In this document: one piece after another, positions 1-11,480 of the stretch
How the letters are laid out: each line of letters opens with the position of its first letter
How positions within the stretch are numbered: position 1 is the stretch's first letter
The notes under the pieces: generated by a model
The model's input: the letters and a program-made list of their open reading frames with translations, nothing else
Database searches by the model: none
Told to the model about the DNA's origin: nothing
Assembly: GCF_004343775.1 (NCBI RefSeq)
Contig: NZ_PTXL01000006.1
Span: 186,001-250,000 of the forward strand
Reading direction: 5' to 3'
Length of the DNA: 64,000 nucleotides
Source of the DNA: Burkholderia sp. SRS-46
GTDB lineage: Bacteria; Pseudomonadota; Gammaproteobacteria; Burkholderiales; Burkholderiaceae
Translations under genes and position numbers: made by a program

Positions 1-965
1 GACAGGCTGAACATCATCCGCGTCGTCACGTAGAGCTGGCTGTTCATCGCCGACAGCGCCGCGATCAGCAGCACGAAGTTGATCACGCCCGCCGCATACG
101 GCACGTGCGTCGCGGCCATCACCTTCACGAACGGACTCTCGTCGGTGCCGGCCTGCGTCCACGGCACGATCGCGAGCATCAGCGCGAGCGTCATCAGATA
201 GAACAGCACGAGGCGGAACACCGTCGAGCGGAATGCGCGCGTGACCGCGTGCTGCGGATCGCGTGCCTCGCCCGCCGCGATCGCGACGGCCTCGATGCTC
301 ATGTAGCTGAAGATCGCGACGATCACCGCGACCCACGTGCCCCACGGCCCCTTCGGCAGGAAGCCGCCGTGCGCGGTGTAGTTCGCGAAGCCGATCCCGG
401 ACGCCGCCGGCGCCGACCAGACGAGATACGCGCCGAGCACGATGAACACGACGATCGCCGCGATCTTCAGCAGCGAGAACGCGTACTCGACCGAGCCGTA
501 CAGCGTGACGCTCGCGAGGTTCACGGCGATCAGCAGCGCGGAGAAACAGATCACCCAGTACCAGCCGGGCACCGCCGGAAACCAGTACTTCATGAACACG
601 GCGATTGCGCTGATCTCGGTGCCGATCGCGAACACCACCGCGAACCAGTACGCATAGCGCACGAGAAAGCCCGCGAGCGGGCCGACGTAGTGCTCGGCAT
701 ACGCGCCGAACGAGCCAGCCGTCGGGTGCGCGACGGTCATTTCCGCGAGCGCGCCCATCAACAGCAGTGCGATCAGCGCACCGATCGCGTACGAAACGAG
801 CACGCTCGGGCCCGCGAGCCCGATCGCGAACCCGCTGCCGAGAAACAGCCCCGTGCCGATCGCGCCGCCGATCGCGATCATCGCCATCTGCCCCGACGAC
901 AGCGCGTGGCGCAACCCTTGCTCGCGCTCGACGATGCTGTCGAACGACCGTTGTTCTTGTGTCAC
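1..965 (-). CDS. amino acid permease (APC superfamily), 3' end cut by window
   Basis: Inner-membrane amino-acid/proton symporter of the APC superfamily; the substrate cannot be read from sequence. About 320 N-terminal residues are present and the gene runs off the left edge. TM1 carries the family glycine motif GGAIGTGLFLGS (residues 33-44), followed by TM2 ending in EMTVAHP and several more hydrophobic segments. Start choice: an ATG lies at 992 but has no ribosome binding site. A GTG at 965 is preceded by AGGGGAG (976-982, minus strand) with 10-nt spacing and gives the usual short cytoplasmic N-terminus MTQEQRSF, so I prefer it. It is downstream of, and on the same strand as, clpA, but a terminator separates them. 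Confidence 0.85.
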   Translation of the reverse strand, partial: MTQEQRSFDSIVEREQGLRHALSSGQMAMIAIGGAIGTGLFLGSGFAIGLAGPSVLVSYAIGALIALLLMGALAEMTVAHPTAGSFGAYAEHYVGPLAGFLVRYAYWFAVVFAIGTEISAIAVFMKYWFPAVPGWYWVICFSALLIAVNLASVTLYGSVEYAFSLLKIAAIVVFIVLGAYLVWSAPAASGIGFANYTAHGGFLPKGPWGTWVAVIVAIFSYMSIEAVAIAAGEARDPQHAVTRAFRSTVFRLVLFYLMTLALMLAIVPWTQAGTDESPFVKVMAATHVPYAAGVINFVLLIAALSAMNSQLYVTTRMMFSL

Positions 966-975
966 TGCCTTGCCA

Positions 976-982
976 CTCCCCT
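976..982 (-). promoter_or_regulatory. ribosome binding site deciding the permease start
   Basis: Minus-strand AGGGGAG lies 10 nt upstream of the GTG at 965. The in-frame ATG at 992 has no comparable purine-rich site. This supports a GTG start. Confidence 0.5.
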
Positions 983-1010
983 GCACCACCATCGCGCCGC
1001 CGGCGCCGGA

Positions 1011-1046
1011 TAAAACGAAACGGCGCGGAAGACTTCCCGCGCCGTT
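1011..1046 (-). terminator. rho-independent terminator of clpSA
   Basis: A 10-bp perfect stem (AACGGCGCGG at 1019-1028 with its complement at 1037-1046) has an 8-nt loop. On the minus strand it is followed by TTTCGTTTT. It lies 22 nt after the clpA stop. Confidence 0.85.
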
Positions 1047-1068
1047 CGCATGAACCACCGATTATCGC

Positions 1069-3369
1069 TTATTCGACTTCGACCGCCTCTTCGTTCGGCT
1101 TGTGCGGCGGATTCGCCAGCTTGTCGAACGACAGCAGCACCTTGTCGTTTTCGTCGACGTCGACCGTCACGTGACCGCCGTTCACCAGCTTGCCGAACAG
1201 CAATTCGTCGGCGAGCGCGCGACGGATCGTGTCCTGGATCAGCCGCTGCATCGGCCGTGCGCCCATCAGCGGGTCGAAGCCGTGCTTCGCGAGATGCTTG
1301 CGCAACGCGTCGGTGAACAGCGCGTCGACCTTCTTCTCGTGCAGCTGTTCCTCGAGCTGGATCAGGAACTTGTCGACCACGCGCATGATGATTTCCTCAT
1401 CGAGCGAGCGGAAGCTGATGATCGAGTCGAGACGGTTGCGGAACTCCGGCGTGAACAGGCGCTTGATGTCGGTCATTTCGTCGCCGGTTTCGCGGCGCGT
1501 GGTGAAACCGATCGTCGCCTTCTGCATCGACTCGGCGCCCGCGTTCGTCGTCATGATGATGATGACGTTGCGGAAATCCGCCTTGCGGCCGTTGTTGTCC
1601 GTCAGCGTGCCGTGGTCCATCACCTGCAGCAGCACGTTGAAGATGTCCGGATGCGCCTTCTCGATTTCATCGAGCAGCAGCACGCAGTGCGGCTTCTTCG
1701 TGACGGCTTCGGTCAGGAGGCCGCCCTGGTCGAACCCGACATAGCCCGGCGGCGCGCCGATCAGGCGGCTCACCGCGTGACGCTCCATGTATTCCGACAT
1801 GTCGAAGCGGATCAGCTCGATGCCGAGCGTGAACGCGAGCTGGCGCGCCACTTCGGTCTTGCCGACGCCGGTCGGGCCGGAGAACAGGAACGCGCCGATC
1901 GGCTTGTCCATCTTGCCGAGGCCCGCGCGCGCCATCTTGATCGAGGCCGCGAGTGCGTCGATCGCCGGATCCTGGCCGAACACGACGCTCTTCAGGTCGC
2001 GATCGAGCGTCTGCAGCTTGCTGCGGTCGTCCTGCGACACGCTCTGCGCCGGCACGCGCGCGATCTTCGAGATGATTTCCTCGATCTCGCTCTTGCCGAT
2101 GGTCTTCTTCTGCTTCGACTTCGGCAGGATGCGCTGCGCCGCGCCCGCTTCGTCGATCACGTCGATCGCCTTGTCCGGCAGGTGACGGTCGGTGATGAAG
2201 CGTGCCGACAGTTCCGCCGCGGCCGACAGCGCGCCCGACGAATACTTGACGCCGTGATGCTCCTCGAAGCGCGACTTCAGGCCGCGCAGGATCGCGACCG
2301 TCTGCTCGACGGTGGGCTCCGACACGTCGACCTTCTGGAAGCGCCGCGACAGCGCCGCATCCTTCTCGAAGATGCCGCGATATTCGGTGAACGTGGTCGC
2401 GCCGATGCACTTGAGCGTGCCCGACGACAGCGCCGGCTTCAGCAGGTTCGACGCATCGAGCGTGCCGCCCGACGCCGCGCCGGCGCCGATCAGCGTATGG
2501 ATCTCGTCGATGAACAGGATCGCGTGCGGGCGCTCCTTCAGTTCCTTCAGCACCGTCTTCAGACGCTGCTCGAAATCGCCGCGATACTTGGTGCCCGCGA
2601 GCAGCGCGCCCATGTCGAGCGAATAGACCTGCGCGTTCGCGAGGATGTCCGGCACTTCGCCGCGCGTGATGCGGTAGGCGAGGCCTTCCGCGATCGCGGT
2701 CTTGCCGACGCCGGCCTCGCCGACGAGCAGCGGATTGTTCTTGCGGCGGCGGCACAGCACCTGCACGACGCGCTCGACCTCGGACTCGCGCCCGATCAGC
2801 GGATCGATGCGGCCGTCCTTCGCCATCTGGTTCAGGTTCTGCGTGAACTGCGCGAGCGGGGTTTCCTTCTGCGCGTTCGCGTCTTCGCTCTCGGCGTTCG
2901 CATCGCTCGCCTTCGCGGCCTCGCCGCCGTTGGTCTTCGCGATGCCGTGCGAGATGAAGTTGACGACGTCGAGGCGCGTCACGCCCTGCTGCTGCAGATA
3001 GTAGACCGCGTGCGAATCCTTCTCGCCGAAGATCGCCACCAGCACGTTCGCGCCGGTGACTTCCTTCTTGCCGTTCGACGTCGACTGGACGTGCATGATC
3101 GCGCGCTGGATCACGCGCTGGAAACCGAGCGTCGGCTGCGTGTCGACGTCGTCGGTGCCCGGAACGGTAGGCGTGTTGTCGTGGATGAAATTGCGCAGGT
3201 TCTGGCGCAGGTCCTCGATGTTCGCCGCGCAAGCGCGCAACACCTCGGCCGCCGTCGGATTATCCAGCAGGGCCAGCAGCAAATGCTCGACTGTTATGAA
3301 CTCATGGCGCGCCTGGCGTGCTTCCATGAACGCCATGTGCAGGCTGACTTCCAATTCCTGGGCAATCAT
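1069..3369 (-). CDS. clpA: ATP-dependent Clp protease ATP-binding subunit ClpA
   Basis: AAA+ unfoldase that recognises substrates, including N-degrons handed over by ClpS, and threads them into the ClpP peptidase in the cytoplasm. 766 aa, the usual length. The Clp-N double repeat is at about 1-145. The first AAA+ domain has Walker A GEAGVGKT (217-224) and Walker B LFIDEIH (285-291). The second has Walker A GPTGVGKT (498-505) and LLLDEIEKAH (564-573). The ClpP-docking loop reads IGF at about 620-622 (IGL in E. coli). The ATG overlaps the clpS stop as ATGA, so translation is probably coupled. clpP is not in this window. Confidence 0.97.
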   Translation of the reverse strand: MIAQELEVSLHMAFMEARQARHEFITVEHLLLALLDNPTAAEVLRACAANIEDLRQNLRNFIHDNTPTVPGTDDVDTQPTLGFQRVIQRAIMHVQSTSNGKKEVTGANVLVAIFGEKDSHAVYYLQQQGVTRLDVVNFISHGIAKTNGGEAAKASDANAESEDANAQKETPLAQFTQNLNQMAKDGRIDPLIGRESEVERVVQVLCRRRKNNPLLVGEAGVGKTAIAEGLAYRITRGEVPDILANAQVYSLDMGALLAGTKYRGDFEQRLKTVLKELKERPHAILFIDEIHTLIGAGAASGGTLDASNLLKPALSSGTLKCIGATTFTEYRGIFEKDAALSRRFQKVDVSEPTVEQTVAILRGLKSRFEEHHGVKYSSGALSAAAELSARFITDRHLPDKAIDVIDEAGAAQRILPKSKQKKTIGKSEIEEIISKIARVPAQSVSQDDRSKLQTLDRDLKSVVFGQDPAIDALAASIKMARAGLGKMDKPIGAFLFSGPTGVGKTEVARQLAFTLGIELIRFDMSEYMERHAVSRLIGAPPGYVGFDQGGLLTEAVTKKPHCVLLLDEIEKAHPDIFNVLLQVMDHGTLTDNNGRKADFRNVIIIMTTNAGAESMQKATIGFTTRRETGDEMTDIKRLFTPEFRNRLDSIISFRSLDEEIIMRVVDKFLIQLEEQLHEKKVDALFTDALRKHLAKHGFDPLMGARPMQRLIQDTIRRALADELLFGKLVNGGHVTVDVDENDKVLLSFDKLANPPHKPNEEAVEVE

Positions 3370-3680
3370 GCTTCCTCCATCACGCACTGCAGCGGATGCC
3401 CGGCCTGCCGCGCATGGGTAACGACTTGCTCAACCTTGGTCGACGCGATGTCCCGCGTGTAGACCCCACAAACCCCTCGCCCTTCGCGATGGACCTTCAG
3501 CATGATCTGCGTGGCCGTCTCGCGATCCTTCTTGAAATACTCCTGGACCACCATCACGACGAATTCCATCGGCGTGAAGTCGTCGTTGAGCAGCACCACC
3601 TTGTACATCGAAGGCGGCTTCAGTTTCTGCTGCTTGCGTTCCAGGACGGTACTGTCCTGCTTGTCCGGGATAATCGCCAT
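3366..3680 (-). CDS. clpS: ClpS adaptor of the N-end rule pathway
   Basis: Small adaptor that binds N-terminal bulky hydrophobic residues and delivers N-end-rule substrates to ClpA. 104 aa, as expected. The N-degron pocket motif LLNDDFTPMEFVV begins at residue 30 (Asn32, Asp33 and Asp34), and His64 in KVHREGRG completes the pocket. The flexible N-terminal tail covers residues 1-22. It is the first gene of the clpS-clpA operon with a 4-bp ATGA overlap. A -10-like TAGAAT ends only 6 nt before the ATG, so the transcript could be leaderless (see promoter entry). Confidence 0.96.
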   Translation of the reverse strand: MAIIPDKQDSTVLERKQQKLKPPSMYKVVLLNDDFTPMEFVVMVVQEYFKKDRETATQIMLKVHREGRGVCGVYTRDIASTKVEQVVTHARQAGHPLQCVMEEA

Positions 3681-3686
3681 ACACCC

Positions 3687-3714
3687 ATTCTAAACAACTC
3701 GGACAGGCCCGCAA
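3687..3714 (-). promoter_or_regulatory. candidate clpS promoter
   Basis: On the minus strand TTGCGG (3709-3714), a 16-bp spacer and TAGAAT (3687-3692) resemble a sigma-70 promoter. The -10 ends 6 nt before the clpS ATG, so a start site would fall on or beside the start codon. The -35 is weak. Confidence 0.35.
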
Positions 3715-4047
3715 TCCTGCCATAACCCGACCGACCGGCCGGCGCCCTCCCCGGAAAACCCGGAAGCTCGCATGGGCTCTCGCGCCATACGAAAGCCGGC
3801 TGCGGTGCCGGCTTTCACGCGTGGCGCGGGACACGTTCCGTCACGGAGAACCGCACCGCGACGTCGCATCCGCATCCAGTATCCCACAAGCCGGGACGGC
3901 TCGAACGCGTGTCACTCGAGCCTGGTATATGAGCCGATTATGCGACTTTTCAAGACCTCGCGCTTGCCGCGTTGCGAATCGGCAAAGCCGGAAAAACCCT
4001 GAAAATGGGTTCTTTACAACGTCCCCCTATACGTCTAGAAATTCCTC
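3715..4047. other. intergenic region between clpS and the cspA promoter
   Basis: No convincing gene here. It contains a perfect 10-bp inverted repeat (GAAAGCCGGC at 3791-3800 with 3807-3816, 6-nt loop) without a T-tract. A weak AACCC/GGGTT hairpin lies near 3994-4012. Otherwise I see nothing. Confidence 0.5.
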
Positions 4048-4076
4048 TTGACACTCCAATAAAGAGCGCCAACAAT
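4048..4076 (+). promoter_or_regulatory. cspA promoter
   Basis: A perfect -35 TTGACA (4048-4053), a 17-bp spacer and a -10 AACAAT (4071-4076) stand in an AT-richer island. The implied transcript starts near 4083 and leaves a leader of about 140 nt before the cspA ATG, as is typical of cold-shock mRNAs. Confidence 0.65.
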
Positions 4077-4224
4077 CAAGCTGGCACTTTTTTAGATTTG
4101 CCTGAACGGCAAAATCAGAAAGGCCGAGGTGAGCTTGTGAGGGGGGAACGGCTGTATTTTCCGGTCGTTTAGCTTTTCGAGCGTGCTCGTGGTAAGTAGC
4201 GACTGTGTGACAGGGGAAGTAGGT

Positions 4225-4428
4225 ATGGCAACTGGTATCGTTAAGTGGTTCAACGACGCGAAGGGCTTCGGTTTCATCACTCCCGACGAGGGCGGTGAGG
4301 ATCTGTTTGCGCACTTCTCGGCTATCACCATGAATGGCTTCAAGACGCTGAAGGAAGGCCAGAAGGTGAGCTTTGACGTCGTTCAGGGACCGAAGGGCAA
4401 GCAAGCTGCGAATATCCAAGCCGCCTGA
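4225..4428 (+). CDS. cspA: cold-shock protein, CspA family
   Basis: 67-aa single cold-shock (OB-fold) domain that binds single-stranded RNA/DNA and melts mRNA secondary structure. RNP1 reads KGFGFI (residues 13-18) and RNP2 reads DLFAHFS. The ATG at 4225 follows a purine-rich AGGGGAAGTAGGT. A longer in-frame start at 4183 would add 14 residues unlike any Csp N-terminus, so it is rejected. Monocistronic, with its own promoter, long leader and terminator. The leader probably gives temperature-responsive translation, which is family knowledge and not shown here. Confidence 0.95.
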   Translation: MATGIVKWFNDAKGFGFITPDEGGEDLFAHFSAITMNGFKTLKEGQKVSFDVVQGPKGKQAANIQAA

Positions 4429-4451
4429 GGGCAACGGATTTCGGATGAGGA

Positions 4452-4480
4452 AACCCGGCTAGACGCCGGGTTTTCTTTTT
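4452..4480 (+). terminator. rho-independent terminator of cspA
   Basis: An 8-bp stem (AACCCGGC at 4452-4459 with 4465-4472) has a 5-nt loop and is followed by TTCTTTTT. Confidence 0.9.
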
Positions 4481-4610
4481 GGTGGTCCGTAAACGATTTA
4501 CTCGATTGGCCGATTCTTTCGCCCAATTGCAATGCATCGCCGCAGATTGTATTGACAGGCGTGCAGATGCGCATCGCACGCCCGCATTCTGTCGATTGGC
4601 CGACGGCGCG

Positions 4611-6215
4611 TTACACGACCTTCAGCGTGCCCATCATGCCGAGATCCTCGTGCTCGAGGATGTGGCAATGAAACATGCGCTCGCCGCGCATGTCCTGGGT
4701 GGTGACGAACGTGACGGACTCCCCGCTGCGCACGTTCACGGTGTCGCGCCATGCGCGGAACGGCTCCGGCGTGCGCGTGCCGTCCGATGCGCGCTCGATC
4801 ACCTGGAACTGCGTGCCGTGCAGGTGGAACGGGTGATCCATGTCGGTCTCGTTGCGGATCGTCCACCGCTCGACGTCGCCCACGCGGCTCGTCAGCGTCG
4901 CGCGGTGCGGCGCGTACGTGTCGCCGTTGATCGTGAAGCGCATGCCCGCGGGCCGGCCGTGCGCCGGCGCCGCCATCATCGCGTCCATGTCCATTTCCTC
5001 GCCGAACGCGATCGTCTTGTCCGCCACCGGCTTGCCGGGCGCGGGCACCGCGCGCAGCGTCGCGGGCACCGGGCGCGCGTCCGCCGGCGCAAAGGCGACA
5101 TCGGCGAGCGGCAGCGCCGGGTCCGGCGGCAGGCTGCCGTGCCCGTCGTCCGACATCGCCATCTTGCGCCGGTCATACTCGGCCGCGACCAGCACCGCGC
5201 GCGACCCGCGCTCGCCCGCGCGCACCAGCAGTTCCGCGCGCTCGCCCGGCGCGAGCAGCAGCGACGTGACGCGGCGCGGCGCCTCGAGCAGCCCGCCGTC
5301 GGTGCCGGCGTGCTCGAACGCGCGCCCGTCGTCGAACGCAAGCCGCAGATAGCGCGCGCTGCACGCGTTCCACACGCGCCAGCGCTCGTCGCCGGCCACC
5401 TCGATGCGCGGCCTGCGCGCACCGTTGACCAGCGCGAACTGGCCTTCGCGGCCATTCATCCAGTCCATCATGTCGTTCGGCGGGATCGTGCCGTCGCGCG
5501 CCAGCTTCAGGTCGGACACGAACAGGTTGCGCTCCGGCCAGCCGGCGAGCGGATCGTCCGCCGCGCGCACGACGAACGGCCCCGCCAGCCCGCGGAACAC
5601 CTGCTCGGCCGTCATCATGTGCGGATGCGGGTGATACCAGTAGGTGCCCGCGCTGCCCTTCGGCAACGTGAACCGATAGACGTGCGACGCGCCCGGTGCG
5701 ACCGGATCGGACGGATTGCCGTCCTGGTCCGGCGGCACCGGCAGGCCATGCCAGTGAATCGTCGACGGTTGCGGCAGCCGGTTCACGAACCGGATCTCGA
5801 CCGTATCGCCCTCGCGAACGTCGATCAGCGGCCCGACCACCGGCCCCTGCACACCGTCGCCGAACTGCCAGAACGTCGTCGGACGCGCGCCGCGCAGCAG
5901 CGGCCGCGCAACCGGCTGCGCGACGAGCGTCGCCCTGAACATCTTGGGCTCGCGGCTTTCGTTCGCGAGCGTGCGCAGCGGCGCGAGCGGGGCGCCGGCC
6001 GGTAACGCGTCGGCGGCCGCGAGCGGCGCCGGACGCGCGGCCGATGCGTGCTTCCCGTGCTGCCCATGGGACATGCCGGCCATTCCGGGCATGTCGTCCA
6101 TCTGCTCCATGCCGGCCATGCCCGTGTGGCCCGCGTGCTGCGCCCACGCGCTGCGCGCGACCAGCGACGCGACGGCGACGCCGACGGCGCGCGACAGGAA
6201 GGTTCTGCGTATCAT
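4611..6215 (-). CDS. Tat-exported multicopper oxidase (CopA/laccase-like)
   Basis: Periplasmic three-domain cupredoxin oxidase, probably oxidising Cu(I) or organic substrates while reducing O2. 534 aa. The Tat signal MIRRTFLSRA ends at AWA (about residue 25). A Met/His-rich stretch (about 27-55, repeated GM, MS and GH pairs) could bind copper. The copper-centre motifs are all present: HWHG (154-157), HPHPH (195-199), HPFHLHG (461-467) and HCHILEHEDLGMM near 516, with Met as predicted T1 axial ligand. The ATG at 6215 follows GAGGAAC; earlier in-frame starts would bury the Tat motif. No copper chaperone or copB partner is adjacent, so the copper-tolerance role is inferred. Confidence 0.9.
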   Translation of the reverse strand: MIRRTFLSRAVGVAVASLVARSAWAQHAGHTGMAGMEQMDDMPGMAGMSHGQHGKHASAARPAPLAAADALPAGAPLAPLRTLANESREPKMFRATLVAQPVARPLLRGARPTTFWQFGDGVQGPVVGPLIDVREGDTVEIRFVNRLPQPSTIHWHGLPVPPDQDGNPSDPVAPGASHVYRFTLPKGSAGTYWYHPHPHMMTAEQVFRGLAGPFVVRAADDPLAGWPERNLFVSDLKLARDGTIPPNDMMDWMNGREGQFALVNGARRPRIEVAGDERWRVWNACSARYLRLAFDDGRAFEHAGTDGGLLEAPRRVTSLLLAPGERAELLVRAGERGSRAVLVAAEYDRRKMAMSDDGHGSLPPDPALPLADVAFAPADARPVPATLRAVPAPGKPVADKTIAFGEEMDMDAMMAAPAHGRPAGMRFTINGDTYAPHRATLTSRVGDVERWTIRNETDMDHPFHLHGTQFQVIERASDGTRTPEPFRAWRDTVNVRSGESVTFVTTQDMRGERMFHCHILEHEDLGMMGTLKVV

Positions 6216-7129
6216 CAATCGTTCCTCGTTCTTGACGGTATGGCCCGCAAGGCCCTGCGTGCGGGTTTGCGGGCAGGCGGCGGGCGACGGGCGTGCCGAG
6301 CGGATGTGCCGCACGCCTGGCCAGCGGCGAAGGGGCGCGCGCGAGCCGGGCATCGCATGCCGGCATCGCCCGGCCCGAGCCGAGCGGACGACCAGACAAC
6401 CGGGCGGCGCGATGCAGCGCGCGGCGTCGTTCGATCGCGCACTTCTTCGAGTAGAGCGACGACTCGACATCGGCGGCTCGCGCCGGTCGGGCGATCGCTT
6501 CGGCGGCGCAACCCGCAACATCATAACCGGACGTCCGTCCCATAAATCGGCGGCCGCAGCCGGGCGGCCAAACGTCGCATGCACGTCCTCGCTCGCGGTC
6601 GATGCGAAGGCCGTCGCCGGCCCGCCCTCTTCCCTGCTTGCCCCTCACCCCACCCATGCGTGCCGTTCGCCGTCGATCCGGCGACCGTTTCCCGCCCCGA
6701 ACAACGCCAATCGCCGCCTCCGCCGTGATCACACGTCGCGCCCGTTGGCCGAACGCGGGCCGGCTCTTCACCCCCCAATCACCCAAACCCCGAAAATTTC
6801 ACGATGCGGAACAAGCCCCTGCCTTATAAAAATTCGTGGTGCAGGGCACAAATTTTCTGTTTCGCGATGCCGAAAATCATTCCGCAATACAAAACGATGA
6901 AAATAATTGATTGTTTTTAAAGGAGAATATTTGTTTCGAGCAGCGCGTCTACCTGCACCATCCGACGGGGTCGCGGACGTAGACTTTGTTCCATGCACTG
7001 GCGATCAGCAGCGACGTTCGAAACGCCCCGGCGACGAACCCGACGCAGCAGCCCGCCAGACCAGAGCCTGCCGACCGGCAGGCGGCACCAGGAAATCGAA
7101 TCGCGTGTGATCAGATAGGGAGAACGGAA
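6216..7129. other. long non-coding stretch with AT-rich patch
   Basis: About 0.9 kb with no convincing gene. Most is GC-rich and featureless. From about 6790 to 6940 it turns AT-rich and contains TTATAAA, an imperfect inverted repeat at 6829-6856 and an AAAGGAG at about 6919-6925. A TTG-initiated ORF covering 6907-7110 has no recognisable protein features. The patch is probably the control region of the small gene at 7130. Confidence 0.45.
6829..6856. promoter_or_regulatory. inverted repeat, possible operator
   Basis: AAAATTCGTG (6829-6838) and CACAAATTTT (6847-6856) match at 9 of 10 positions around an 8-bp spacer. A -10-like TATAAA (6826-6831) overlaps the left arm. The regulator is unknown. 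Confidence 0.35.
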
Positions 7130-7354
7130 ATGAAGGGATTTCGCTTTGGTTCAGCGCTCGGGTCGTTCTACATCCTGCCGGGCAACGGCGGCTGGGAAGC
7201 AACCTTCGGCAACGCGCTGCTCGGCGCATTCTCGAGCCCCGAGCATGCCGCAGACCACATCTGCCGCGGCGACTGCCCGCAACTGTCCGAACTGGACACG
7301 GCGACCCTCGACGTTCCGCACGAAATCGCGGAATGGGAAATCGTCCACGTGTAA
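7130..7354 (+). CDS. small protein of unknown function (74 aa)
   Basis: I do not recognise this family. The product starts MKGFRFGSALGSFY, is slightly acidic, has two Cys in HICRGDC (about residues 44-50) and ends in WEIVHV. It has no signal peptide or TM helix, so it is probably cytoplasmic. The ATG at 7130 follows AGGGAGAACGGAA, a good ribosome binding site, and a strong terminator follows 20 nt after the stop; together these argue for a real gene. An upstream in-frame alternative start near 6986 lacks such a site. Convergent with the monomeric isocitrate dehydrogenase gene. Confidence 0.7.
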   Translation: MKGFRFGSALGSFYILPGNGGWEATFGNALLGAFSSPEHAADHICRGDCPQLSELDTATLDVPHEIAEWEIVHV

Positions 7355-7375
7355 GTGACGGCCCTGCAACGAAAG

Positions 7376-7406
7376 ACGCCCCGCGCGTGCGGGGCGTTTC
7401 TCTTTT
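7376..7406 (+). terminator. rho-independent terminator of the 74-aa gene
   Basis: A 9-bp GC stem (ACGCCCCGC at 7376-7384 with 7389-7397) has a 4-nt loop and is followed by TTTCTCTTTT. Confidence 0.85.
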
Positions 7407-7438
7407 CGGGCGGCCTTGACGCCGCGCCGCGCGCGTCG

Positions 7439-9667
<2,229 letters not shown>

Positions 9668-9884
9668 GGTCGATGCGTTGCTACGTGAATATTGGAACTG
9701 AAGATCGCCGGCGGTAACCGGCGGAGGGGCGACCGGATCGGTCGCGAATGCGGCCGCGGCGGCTCAGCCGGGCGGCGGTGTTGCGAGGGCCGTCATGTTC
9801 TACCTTGCAGGGCATCCGGGCCGCATCGCGGCGCCGCGGCCCGCATGCCGGACCGCCCTGCCAACAAACCTGCCATCCACGAAA

Positions 9885-9914
9885 CGCCCCGGCGCCGGCA
9901 GTAGCGCCGGGGCG
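9885..9914 (-). terminator. terminator-like hairpin after icd
   Basis: A perfect 11-bp GC stem (CGCCCCGGCGC at 9885-9895 with 9904-9914) has an 8-nt loop. On the minus strand only TTTCG follows, so the T-tract is short. Confidence 0.6.
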
Positions 9915-9946
9915 GCCGGAAACGCTCCGGCACCCCGGAAGGGGAC

Positions 9947-11203
<1,257 letters not shown>

Positions 11204-11368
11204 GATCGACTCCAGTGACGTGGCTGAGCAGGTAATTCTGGTCGAAGCTGCGCGCGCACGGGAACGCGGTGACGCCACTCCCGTGAGGGCTACAGCGAGC
11301 CGCTATTCTAGCGCCCCAATCGGGGGCGGCGGCGCGAACCGCGGCGCTGCGTATCAAGTCTCCCCTTA

Positions 11369-11384
11369 TGTCTTATATAAGACA
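11369..11384. promoter_or_regulatory. 16-bp perfect palindrome, likely operator for icd and/or rluE
   Basis: TGTCTTATATAAGACA is fully self-complementary and lies in the icd/rluE divergent region, about 165 bp upstream of the icd start. Its AT-rich core stands out from the surrounding GC. The shape fits a dimeric repressor site; a GntR-family TCA-cycle regulator is one possibility (inference). Confidence 0.5.
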
Positions 11385-11480
11385 GAGGACTTGGCGTTCC
11401 GTATTATGCATTAAGATTCCGCCATTTGCCATAGACCGCCCGGCGCGAACCCGCCCCGCCGGGCACGCCCCCCCGCCGCC

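Noticed and set aside
1102..3462. Very long plus-strand ORF (786 codons) opposite clpA
   Set aside because: Antisense shadow produced by high third-position GC; Arg/Ala/Asp-rich, no domain, while the minus strand is unmistakably ClpA. The same applies to 4479-6005, 7355-9688, 10100-11218, 13353-15614 and similar.
6907..7110. TTG-initiated 67-codon ORF near an AAAGGAG sequence
   Set aside because: Arg-rich, low-quality composition, no domain, overlaps the probable control region of the 74-aa gene.
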